A DNA stretch of 64,000 bases, taken from assembly GCA_013399855.1 (NCBI GenBank), contig VXAY01007399.1, positions 749,034 to 813,033 of the forward strand, in the 5' to 3' direction. The stretch is from Oxyruncus cristatus. Its lineage: Eukaryota > Chordata > Aves > Passeriformes > Cotingidae. Positions within the stretch are counted from its first letter, which is position 1, and every line of letters starts with the position of its first letter. The position numbers were made by a program, and so were the translations under genes. The notes under the pieces were generated by a model. It did no database searches. It saw nothing but the letters and a program-made list of their open reading frames with translations, and was not told the origin of the DNA. This document shows positions 1-11,298 of this stretch, piece after piece.

Positions 1-3000
1 TCAGTACTACCTCGCACAAACTAGGAGTTTGCCTTGTGTATCTTGGTAGGATGTGTGGCTGAGGAAGCCTGACCTTGTCCAGAGTGAGGCACAAGACATG
101 GTCAGTACTGGGATCTCAGCCCACACTGGGATCTGTGGAAGGACGGTTGCCTTGGATAAGGACCTGAGGGATGCAGGTGCAGCTCTGCCTCAGACTCCCC
201 TGCACAAGCTGTTTGCCCAAAATCTGCACCGAGACTCACCTGCTGTGTCCCAAACATGGCCAACAATAGATGTTTGCGCAGCAGCTCACACCAGCAGGTC
301 CTGACCCCCACAGCAGCGTCCTGTGGCCTTTGCAATGCCTCAGGCAGGGGAGAGCAGCAGCATCCTCCCCTGCATCTGTCTGCTCCGTGGGCAAAGGCAG
401 GAGGCTGGCAGGGAAGCGGCTGCTCGCTGGTTCGGGGGAACGTTTAATTGCCGGCGTTCACAGCCAGCATGTAGCTCCTAAACTGATGGTGTGCCTCGGC
501 TATGAATTTGCCCAGAAGCACCGAGGTGGGTATAGGTTTTAATAAAATCCCCAGCTATGTATACACCCAGGGCATTCATCCATGCATAAATACATCTGTG
601 GTGTACACTCGTTGTACAGTGGAGGATGGTAGCTCAGGGCTGGAGGAAACCATTCGTTTCCATGAGTTAGAAGATCATATCTGGAAACACCTCTAACAAG
701 CCAAGATAAGTGCGGCGGCTGAGCTGGCGCTGGTCCCCAGCACAGGCTGTTTGCACACACCAGTAATGATGTGAACGGGCTGCCACTCAACGGGCTGATC
801 AACATCAAACCATTGAAATTAAAGGCTGAGGAGAAGCAGAGCCATAAACGTTTATTGCAACAACTCTGCGTATCATCAGCTGCTGATTTGGAGGCAGTGG
901 AAATGCGCAGCTGAAATAATAGGATTTATCGGAGGCTGAGATGAACTGTCCTTGATGGATGGTTGTGGAAGGGAAACAACGTGCCATCTCCAGCACAAGG
1001 CCATTCTTAAAATAAAGCAAGGGGGTGGGGGGGCTGCTGCCTTTATTAATACTAATCTCTCATGATTTTGGAGCCCACACCAGCCGTCAGACCCAAGCAC
1101 AGCTGGGTGAGAAAGCCAGCTTGAAGACGATGTGCTGGAATATCCCGGAGGATTGGAAATCAGAGTTGTGGTCTCTAAACGCTGAGTGTTTAATTTGCTG
1201 GAAAGTTGACACTATTTCTGCTTCGTCTTGATGCGTTTTCCATTTGTTTGATCCCTTTTACATTTTTATCTCTGTTCTTCAGACAGAAAAAGCAAATCTA
1301 GGAATTCTTCAGCTACTCCCTCTTTCTTTCCCAATTTTTTTTCTGTTGCCGCACTGACACAACTCAAGTTCACTAATAATGGCACCGACAGTTTGCCTTT
1401 TAAAGCAGAAGCACCTCCAACTCCTGCCACCCACCAAAGCAACAGAACCCCACCTTTGGCAGGACATGCAGCAGATGTGCTCCTGCCAAACAGCAGGTTT
1501 GGTTAAGGTTAAGGCAGGATGGTTCTCCATTCAGAGCTCGGCGCTGTTGTAATCGAATAGTCTTCTGTCTCCTTGAGCATCCTCTAATGCTCCTCCAGCT
1601 AACAGCCTGGGAGGAGGAGAGGGCTGAGAAAGCAGTGTCAGAAGAATGCAGGAAGAGAATAATTTGATAGATTTTTTTTAGGTTTTTTTTTTACATTGAT
1701 CTGAAAATTGAAGTTATGGATTGTTTTTTAAAAGGGAACTTCAGATAAAATCTCTCTCTACCTCTCTTTCTCTTTCTGTCTCTCTGGTAAAAGTGATCCC
1801 AAGGAAATATTTCCATGCCAAAGTTTGTGACTTACAGATCATCCAAGAGGTTTTATGCACATCAAAGTACCTAATATTTGAAACAGGAGAAAAACCCAAT
1901 TTGATTTTATCAGATTTACAAACAAGTTAGCTTCGGCTGCACTGAATGTCTGCTGCAAGCCCCAAAGAGAAGAACTGTCTCATACCTCTGCTAAATCTCT
2001 CCTGGGGATCCCTGGGCATGGCTGGATGTAGAGAGGCAGCTGCTGGGACAAACTGGCCCAAATTTCCCCTCTGAAAAGTGGGGAGCAGCATTACCTCTAA
2101 GCCCTTGTCAACACTCTATGGCACTGACAGGACAAACCGAACTGGACAGAGGCAAAGAGGAATGTGATGCTGTTACTATCCAACCTGAGACATCCCTGAT
2201 AGCCCCAAATTTAGTGCACCAGTCATACTTCATTGGTCTCTATACTACCCCCTCAACACCAGCATCTTGGATAAAACAAGGGTCCCCAGGAGCCTCTGTC
2301 TCATTTTTCTTGCTCAAATGGGTTGCAGAACGGACTTGCTTTTGTTTCCACCAACACAAAGCTGAAAAAAACCCCTCAAAGCTACATCCGTATGGGATGT
2401 GGGTGGTTGGAGAAAAATGGGTTTCCTGCTGCTTTGTATGTCCTAAAGCCTATTAACTGGTACTCTGTCTCTACCACTTCTTGTTTTGCCTGGCAGGTTA
2501 AGCCCGCGTTGGCTTGATGAGACATTAGTGGCAGAATTTCTCCTGTGCCAGCCTACCATAATTCCCACTCCCACAGTTCCAATGTCCCTGATTAGCTGCT
2601 GTTGAAGGCATCATTTGAAGTTGTTGCACCACATCTCATCACTGAGACCTCGAAGGAACCTCGTATCCCTCTGGAGATTGCTGTGAACTATGTAGAAACA
2701 AAACTGGTTTCTTCAAGGTTGATGCAGTGAGTGACCAAGGCAGGGTGGGGGAGCAGGGACATCCAAGCAGAGATTTGCTGCCTGTTCTGCTGCTCTGGGC
2801 ATTTGGCTTCTTGCTGCCCAAGCTCCTACATGCATGGAGGTCCCTGCAGCACCCCCTCCTCCCTGGGGCACCCCTGCTCCACAGACCTTCTCTCGGAAAT
2901 AAAGCTGGTCATCCCACCTCACTGTGAAGGGAAGAAGCAGTCCACAAGTTATATGAAAGGTCTGGGATGGGGTCTAGAGAGGGTCTTTCCACAGGGCTGG

Positions 3001-5230
3001 GATGGTTTTGCCTTGATGCTGAAGGTCCCAAGAGCAGTGGTCACTCTTTCCCAGAGTGGCCTGGGGCTGGAACGTGGGGCTGGAAGATCCAGGATCAACC
3101 TCTCTGCTGTGTTTTCAGGTATGGGAGCCTCCAGCATGTGATCCCTCATTGAATCACTAACCCCTAAACACATAAATCAAACCCTGCTTGGGGATCATGC
3201 CTGCAGGGACATTCTGTTTGATCCAGGAGGGCTCACCTCAGCAGCAGCTTTTGTAAAAACCTTGCCAAGGTTTGACAATGGGAAGGAAGGGCTGCCGTGT
3301 GTTTCTGTTGGCATTGACACATTTGCCCCATTATTCATGGGTGGTGTGCATTTTGCTTCCTCTTGTTCCCAGCCTACTTTTGCACTGGTTTTGCATGCCT
3401 TTGAGGCAAAGAGCATGGAAATGGTGCCAGAGTGATAGTCCTTTGCCAAGAGCCAACTGGGCATATCCTGGGCTTTAGTTTTCATTGGCAATAGTCCCAG
3501 GAGAATGGTTCTCCATTGCCTGTGTCGCCTCTCCTCTCCCCTCCCCGGTCTAGCTCACTAATCACGTTTTAAATCTATTACCTGATTTTTTTTTTTTTTT
3601 TTAAGCAGACACGATGGAAGAGTAGGAGTCTCAAAGACAACTGTTAGGAAAACATGTGTCCAGGTCTTTTTCTTCCATGTTCTTGCAGCACCAACTGAAG
3701 TGAAGGGCTATGAAGTATGAGCACACCTTTAATAAGGTAATCCATCTGGGAGAGAGCAATACTATACCAATCCACTCAGGACTAAAGAAAAGCTCCCACC
3801 AGTGCCTCCCACCATCCATAAGAGTCTCAGTGTCTCTGCCATGAGTTGCAGGTTCTTCCCTACTGGACTGAGTCCCCCAGAATGGCTGAGCACTGGAGGA
3901 AGGACAGCCATGGGACACTGCCCACAGAAGGAGCCACTCACTTCTCAATGGGTCCTTGCCCAGTCAAACAACACCAGCTTGGGCTTCATGTTCTGTTTAT
4001 GCCCCCAGGAGAACTAAAGAAAACTCAATACCCATCCTTCCCAGCATTCCATCTCTGGATGCCTTTTGCTTTGCACAGTTGCCCTGAAAGCAGAGCAGCG
4101 TGGGGCAGGGTGCATGGGAAACAGCACTGCCTTGCCAAGAAAGGTGCTCAGGTCTTCCGCCCAAACTGTAGACTTGTCTTCTCCTAAGACAGTGTGAGGT
4201 CTGAAGGCCAGGAAGAGAGTGAAGCTATGAGGTCCACCTCTGAACTGAGCTACCTGAACCCAGGCACAGGTCTGGTCAAGTCAGGCTAGAGTTTCTCCAG
4301 GTGGGTCTGGCTGCTGCCGGAGCTGCCAGCAGCGCAAGGGGACAAGGGGAAAGACTTGCTTGCCTTTCCTCCAGAAAGGCACCACTTGGTCTGTGCCCAC
4401 ATCACTTCTTTCCTGAAATGCTGTGCTGGGAAGGTGTTGCTGCTCTCCCAGTGGACTGGCACGAGGAAAGCAAACTGCCTGTCCTCAGCATTTGATATAG
4501 GGCTTTCCACAAACACCAGTTAATGGGAATTCCTCAGTGGTGTCCCTGGGAGCTTCAATATTGGATGTCAAGGCAGACTTTTGTCTTCTCAGCAGGCAGT
4601 TGGACCTGATGTGCTTAACCCTTTCCAGCCTGAACCAGAAGGCAAGGGACTGAGCAAAGCAGGGTCTCAGAGTGGGCTCCAGCTCCCTGCTGTGCTTGGC
4701 TGCTCCACACCCTGGCCTCAGCTGCACAGCACTCCTGCTCCTGCAAACTCAGTGCACGTCCAGCTTCGTTTTATTGTCAAGGCGCCTCGGAGGACAGGGG
4801 TCCAGGAGGATTATTGAAAGCCTTGCAGCTTGGAGCTGGCAGGCACATGGGGCACGCTGAAGGGTTTTGTTTGTGCCTAGTGAGAGCAGCTGTGGGCAGG
4901 AGTGGGTGAGCGGGGAAGTTACCAAAAGAGAAATAAGGAAACAAAAGGCACTTTGGGGCAGGGGGGGTATGTTTGCATGGGGGAGGGCAGGAATTTCTTT
5001 TCTTTGTCGGAAAGTCTAAAGTGCCTTTCTTTAGTGCCTTGGTCCCTGCATGGGGCCTTGGTCAATAACATTCCTCCCTCACCCTGCGGAAGGAGACGGG
5101 CCAGGCAAGACACGGCTGAATGAAATTCCTCTCACCTCACCCCGTAAACATCCCAAGAGTCTGGCCCCATTATGGCTGGGTACAAAAGTCTGGGTCCGAG
5201 GCCGAACAAAAGGATGGGGAAGAAAGTGCA
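1..5230. other. Non-coding stretch, no gene recognised
   Basis: Short open frames on both strands show no family motif and no credible splice structure. It holds a CT-rich tract at about 1750-1790 and a T17 run at 3586-3602. A non-repetitive block at about 780-960 looks CNE-like. Confidence 0.6.
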
Positions 5231-5231
5231 G

Positions 5232-5245
5232 GTTGCCAGGGCAAC
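5232..5245. promoter_or_regulatory. Perfect palindromic RFX X-box
   Basis: GTTGCCAGGGCAAC fits the X-box consensus GTNRCCNNRGYAAC at every position and is a perfect 6+6 inverted repeat with a 2-bp spacer. It lies in a locally CpG-containing, non-repetitive stretch (about 5100-5460), 15 kb upstream of the CpG island. It may be a distal element for DNAH1 or for a gene to the left of the window. Confidence 0.55.
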
Positions 5246-6729
5246 GCTGTCCAGGCCGCCTGGTTTTATCAGCAAGGGGCCTGGGTTTTCTGCCTGAGTT
5301 ACGGGAATCTGAGGCAATTTATTTCCACCTCAAGACAGAGGCTTTAGAGGGCAACGTGGTGAGGCTCCGGCTTCGCTTTTGGTGTTCACAGCAGGGCAGG
5401 TGAGGTGGGACAACCGGCGCAGTCTCCAGGGAAGCCGGGTACCCAGACAGTCAGCAGCACCTCGGGTGGCACAGGGAGCAAAGTGAAGCCCAGGGCGTCT
5501 CCTGCAAAGGTTAACACGGGGTGTGACCCCGCGGTGGGTCTGTCCAACCTGCTACTTACAGCCTGTGGGCTCTGTTCCAGCCTCCTCTGCAACACATGGA
5601 GTTCACTCATCCCTCTGTTCAGAATCCATTCATCTCCCTTCACTGAGGGTGGATTTACCACTTTCTCCCTGTTTGGGGATCCCACTGCCTTGGCAAGTTG
5701 GATTAAACTGGTGAACACTGTTTTTCAGTAGCTTGGCAGAGAGTGTTTTACAATTTAATCCAGATACGCTTTGTTATTTTCTTTCCAGATGAAGGCTAGT
5801 GACTTCTAGGTCTAGCACTGTCCACACTAGAGAGCATCTGGTCCACCCCCAGTTTGCCTCTGACAGGCCTGGATTGCAATGGGAGCATCTGGAACCCAGT
5901 GCCTAAAGGGTCAGAAGAAGTGGCACTGCCAGGTCCCCCAGCATGGCATTTAGCAATGCCAATGCAAAACACTAAAGCTCCCTGAGCCACTGAGGAGAGG
6001 ATCTGGGATGTGTTGGCCTCACATCGACAAGGAGGATTTCAGCTATGGCAAATTCAGTTCCAACTAGATGAATATCCTTCCCTACCGGTTTTGGTGACAA
6101 GAGAGAGGGTACTCTAGGGACCTGGAAGCAGGAAGGACAACACAGCAAGCCAAACTGAGATAAATCTTACAAAGGGTGTTATGACACCGGGAAAATATCA
6201 TTCAGGCATCCACTCAACACAGTGGCTCTACTGGGTGGCAAAGATGTTTGTGATGGGGCCCCTGTCCAGTCTGAAGGGGATGATAGTGCTGGGTGTAGGA
6301 TCTATATGTAATATAGAGAATGACAGTAGGAAGCCTGAATAGTATAACAAGACAAGAGCCAAAAGTCAGACATGTTGATGCGCTGCAGCCAGGACAAGCA
6401 GGTATTTGTGGTTTCCAAACAAACTCATATGCCAAAATGCAGGTGTGATGGCACCGTTTCCAGAGGCAGAAGAGAAAGAACCACGCTGACTGTTGTGAAT
6501 GTAACACCCATTCCTCATTTGTCTGATGTTTTTTACTGTGGGGCTTGGGGAATTTGCAGGATGGGTCAGTAACACGCAAAGACCTGGAAGAAAACTTGCA
6601 GGCCAGCCTGGTTAAACGGCTGGAGCAGAACCAGCTTGGCATGCCATGGAAAGCAATCGGCCGAGACAGCCTGCTCATCTCAATTCATCTAGACAAATTT
6701 CTAGACAAATGCAGCAAGCTGTGCTCAAT
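5246..6729. other. Non-coding stretch, no gene recognised
   Basis: No coding signature was seen. Part of 6545-6729 reads as a Leu/Glu-rich open frame but continues into the degraded CR1, so it is more likely repeat-derived or chance. Confidence 0.5.
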
Positions 6730-7400
6730 GGAGTGACAGGGAAATTGCTAATTAAACTGGAGACGATGGGATTAGTGGAAGAAATAGAAGTCGGGTACAG
6801 AAGCTGTACCTCTGGACAGAGGTAGTAGCAGGCTAGACAGAGTTCACCACTGGAGTTTCTCTGGAATCGATCCTGGGATTGATCTTGTTTATTCTCTCCA
6901 TGAATGATGTTGTCATAAGAAGTGGAAGCGCTTAGGTTAAGCCAGCCGATGACGCAGAAGGGGGAGGCATTGTGAATGCAGAGGAGACGGGAGATCAAAC
7001 AGAAAGCAGCAGACAACCTTGAGCACAGAGGCGCAGGAACGAGTTGAAATTCAAGAGCACGAAATGCAAGACTAATCACAGGGTTGGGGCTTTTTGTGCT
7101 AGACGGGGAGTGTGTCAGTTGGACATGACTGAGGAGGAGGTGAACTTCGTTGTAGCAGTCATGGGTGATTATGAACCACCAATGAGCTAAAGGCACAAAA
7201 AGGCGAACAAGACTCGAGGGGCTTGGGATATTGCCAGTAGAAGCAGGAAATTATTAATAGCATTTGCAAAGTACTGACAAGACCTCATCTAACATTGGGT
7301 AGGAGTCCGGGACAGGTAGGCTGAATTCATGCCAGAAGCAGTGCAGAAAAATTTTCAGAATACCATCAAGAGACTGGAGATCCTGTTTCACAAGTCAAAC
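6730..7400 (+). mobile_element. Ancient, degraded CR1 LINE fragment (reverse transcriptase region)
   Basis: The order of motifs follows the 3' part of amniote CR1/L3-type elements. GGGAAATTGCTAATTAAACT is followed by a stretch around ATTGATCTTGTTTATTCTCT, then GGGGGAGGCATTGTGAATGC, CCAATGAGCTAAAGGC, GCCAGTAGAAGCAGG and GACCTCATCTAAC. Many indels break the frame and the 3' tail is missing. This is recognition by eye, not an alignment. Confidence 0.65.
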
Positions 7401-9117
7401 AAAGGCGTTATCAGGCGTTAAAACAAAAGAGTTATCTTCTCCACTGGTTTGCTAGTGATACCCAAGCACACCAGAAAAGCTCAGTAATTAGAAAGCAAGG
7501 ATCTTGACAACCCCAGAGACCCTGTGTCCCTGTGTCTCCAGCCCACCTGAAACCACCTGAGCTCTTGCCCTCCACAGGACCTGTTTTGCAGAGTGACCGC
7601 TTGCATCCTGCTCCTTCCCCCTCCCTGCCTTCGTGCCTGGAAACTGATCCCCACTTCAACTTTAAATAGGGAAAAAGAAAAGGAAAGCCAGTAGACCGGG
7701 TCTTTTGTACAGCAAAGAAGATTAGGGGCCTCCCAGGGACTTGCAGCTTGTAAGAGGGAAGGGCTGAGAGATGGAGGGAGGTAGGGGGGAGGCTCTGCTC
7801 TCCTCCACAGCTGGTGAAACTCAGACCTGTCTTTGGTCTGCTCCTTACAAAATCTTTTTTGTCTACCTTCCTTCCTTTTTTCCCCCCCAGCTTGACACTG
7901 TGGATCAGCATTTGGGGGACTAGGATTTTTTCAGTTCCTGAAATGGATTTAATTCCTGAAACGTGTGTCCTATTCCCCGCTGCCATGCTGAATCAGGAAA
8001 GCATTCACCCAAACAAAAGCCAAATCCCCCCTCCTAGGGGCAATCAGGAAAAGGGGTCCCTGCAGTGGTCTCTGGTTTGAAGACAAAAGGTTCCTTGGAC
8101 TATAGACAAGCGGGTTAGTGCCGCCATGGATTATGGAAACAGCTGTGGACAGCAAGGATTAGCCACCACCTGTGTGACGAAGGCTACGGGTCTCCAGTCC
8201 CAGGGCCAAGGGAACACATGGCAGATGATTTCCGCTACCTGTCTGCCTGAGCTTGACTCCAAAGGTGTTTTCTTTACTTTCAACTTTCCCCACCAAATGC
8301 AAAGTGCCTAGGCTAGGATGAGCTAGACTTGCCTAGACCCAGGTTTGGACAATCTCAGCCTCTTTTAATTTGAAATGACTGACCCCCTCTTTCCTACAGC
8401 CCAACCTCTCTTTGGTTCTGGGCTGTAGGAGATGACTTGGTGGTGATGAGCACACTCGGGCAGTGCAATGCCTGGGTATGGGGTGAGCACAGACCCTGCC
8501 ACTGCCACCCGGGCACGGAGCTGCTCTTTGCTCAGCACCTTGGTCTGCCATGGGGTGCTGGCTTTTTTAATGCCTCCTGACTGAAGGGAAGCTGCTGCAC
8601 CTTTTTAAGTGCTCTGTAATGTGGTATGTCCATGCAGCACCCCATCCCTTCAGCCCTTCTGGGCTCAGGCTTTGTCCTCTGTAAAACAGCCATAGCACAG
8701 ACCCATCTGCTGGTAGGGGAGTTGCAAAGTTAAAATCATTAACAGTTTCAAAGCATTCAGCTGTTTTAGTGAACTCAATTGAAAAGCTTTTTAGGAGACT
8801 AATAATCTTAGCTCCCTAGCAGAGATTGAATAATGTGCAGTAAATCCTGCCTCAGGCTTCATGCACTGAACAACACAGTAGAAAAGTCTTGGGAGCCTTC
8901 TGGTAACTGTGCAATGCTGGTCCTGTGTGTGGGATGAAAAAGGGTCATCTGGAAAACAGCTCAGCTCTGGAATTAGTATTAAATCTGCTGCAACTGGATT
9001 GATTTGGGCAATTTCATGTATATATGCATGTTTTGTTCTATAATAGTCAGCAATACAGTCCTTGTTGTCAAAGAGTTTTTGGGTTAAACATTAACCAAAG
9101 AACTTCACCATAAGGGT
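7401..9117. other. Non-coding stretch, nothing recognised
   Basis: The longest open frame (7432-7986, minus) has low-complexity composition and no recognisable domain. No repeat or RNA gene was identified. Confidence 0.5.
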
Positions 9118-9296
9118 CACTGAACACCAGAACTGGCTGCCCAGGGAGGTTGTGGGGTCTCCATCCTTGGAGATACTCCAAGTCTGATGAGATGTGGTGC
9201 CAATCAACCTGCTCGAGCTGACTCTTCTTTGAACCAGATGGTTGGACTACATGGTCTCCACAGGTTCCTGCCAACTTCAACTGTTCTAGAATTTTT
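9118..9296 (+). mobile_element. CR1 LINE 3' end fragment
   Basis: GAACTGGCTGCCCAGGGAGG, CCATCCTTGGAGATACTCC and GGTTGGACTACATGGTCTCC are standard CR1 3' UTR segments. The copy ends in CAACTGTTCTAGAA, a decayed form of the ATTCTATG tail. Confidence 0.8.
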
Positions 9297-11268
9297 AACT
9301 CGCTGTAGAAGAATACATATAGTTCCCCCAAACTCAACAAGTAGGTGCCCTATGGAGAAAACTCAGTGAAAATAATTAAGTTGGGCAAAATTCTAAACTA
9401 CTGAAGAATTGGTCTTATAGTGGCAAATGCTGAGCAGTGCTAACTGATACACCTGACCCTGCTGACAATGGGATTGTCTGTCCTGTTTTAATTATCTTCG
9501 GCAAGCTCTAAGGCTGCTTCAGGTGTTTGGAGCTCCTATCTGCTATAACAAGATTGGCACAGCAACAGAAGCTTGAATTTTGACTGGGGATGTTAAGAAA
9601 CTAGGTTTTCTCATCCTTTTTAAGAATATCTTAATTGGGCTTTATTCGTAATATTGGGTCAGACTGAAGACTCACCTCGCACTGGCAATCACAGGTGGGT
9701 GTTCGGAGGGGAAATGGGGTGTGACCCTTCCCTCATGCTCCTGACTACCAGCAGTTTAGGATGCCACTGGGTTGGGAGAGGATGCTTTAGCCTCTAACTT
9801 TCAGGGCATGAGGTTTGCCAGGGGAAATGACCATCCAGATGCAACATCACTGAGCCTGCAATCCCTTGAGCTGAGGGCAAGGAGACACCCTGCCACCCAC
9901 AGAGCATGAAAAGCTTCTCCTCTTCGCTTCTTCTATTCAGCCAAGAGAAAAAGACAGTGGTGGTGGCCTGAATTATGGCACTTGTGAGTTTTCCCTGGTG
10001 CTGACAATAATGAGGGGCAGCATTAGTTTCCAGGCAACTGATTTTGTGTCTTTCCAAGGGCCTCTGGCAGTGGGGTTTCTCACTGAGGACCCTGTTTTCT
10101 TCCCTTCCCTGTGTAAGCATAACACTTTGACCTAAATCGCACAGACTCCACTCTCCTGGTTGCAGGTTTTTTGCTGTGCCTTGCCTTTGATTTCCATATC
10201 CTTGCAGTTCTTTCTTGAAATATCAGCCAACACGGGCTCTCCTCATGGAAATCCCCAACGCAGGTGGATCTGTGGGGGCAGCAACACAAAGCGAAGGTAG
10301 CAGAGATTAAAGACTGGGCTGGTGGGACTGGAAGAGGACACAGTGGTAAGGTACAGCCCCAGAGAAGGGTATGTGAACTTCGTGCTTCTTGTAATCTGGA
10401 GTGACAAGACTAAAGGAGAAAGACTGGGAAACTGGGGTCAGCACACAGCTTTGACAGACCTTCATGCCTACAAACTTACAAAGCCACTCAAAACAGATTT
10501 GCCTGAATGTAACCGAGTCCTTGTCTCTGATTGTGGTGCTAGTGCACCCATGATGCTGCTAAATGCCACACCATATCCCTGCTAAAGCTGGGGTTACTAA
10601 AGAGGAATAAAGCTAAAATACTGGTCTTTACCAGATAAAGCTGAATAAAGCTGGGTATTTGCAGGAACAAAGGAGATTACATTCTCCAGACTGTACTGTA
10701 GAAGTGACCCCAAATATTCTCTGGACCAAAACCATGTAGAACTGTAAATATGGTACTTTTAGCCAGAGACATTTAACTTTTTAGAACCAGAATGATGGGC
10801 ATTTTTTTTCATGGAACTTTACTTTTAGTCTTTAAAATAGGAAATTGTAGAAGAGAAGGAGAACTTACAGGCTTCTAGAAACACCAAGGATCAACTGTTT
10901 CCTAACAGAAGGCAAGCCAGGAACCAAAGATGACCCCAGGAAAGGCACTGCCCTTGCCAGTCAGGGACCTCTTGTGTAACACTTGCATCCTGGGAAGAGA
11001 GGGAACTGGAGCTGGGAATCAGAATGTACAGATCAACCCCAGGGAAGCAGCAACCACAACACTTCATACAATATGAAATGAGATCTAACAGGGAAGAGGA
11101 GAGGGAAGGTGGAGGGGGATCCATTATTCATGAAGGCAACAGTAGTACAACAGAGCTTCCACAGACCCACGCAGCGTCGGGTAAGGTTACTGCAGAAACA
11201 AGGGTTGGTAATGGTACGCCAAAGCTCTGCTTCTTGGGTGCAGGAAGCAGAGAGGCACTGAGTCCTTC

Positions 11269-11298
11269 CTTTTCCCTTCTTTTCCCTTCTTTTCCCTT
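11269..11298. repeat. Decamer tandem repeat TTTTCCCTTC
   Basis: Three consecutive copies of a pyrimidine decamer with flanking partial matches. It is a simple microsatellite-like repeat. Confidence 0.7.

Noticed and set aside
6675..7196. 173-codon minus-strand open frame
   Set aside because: It is the antisense of the degraded CR1 element.
7432..7986. 184-codon minus-strand open frame
   Set aside because: Low-complexity Ser/Gly/Lys-rich composition, no domain and no promoter or splice context.
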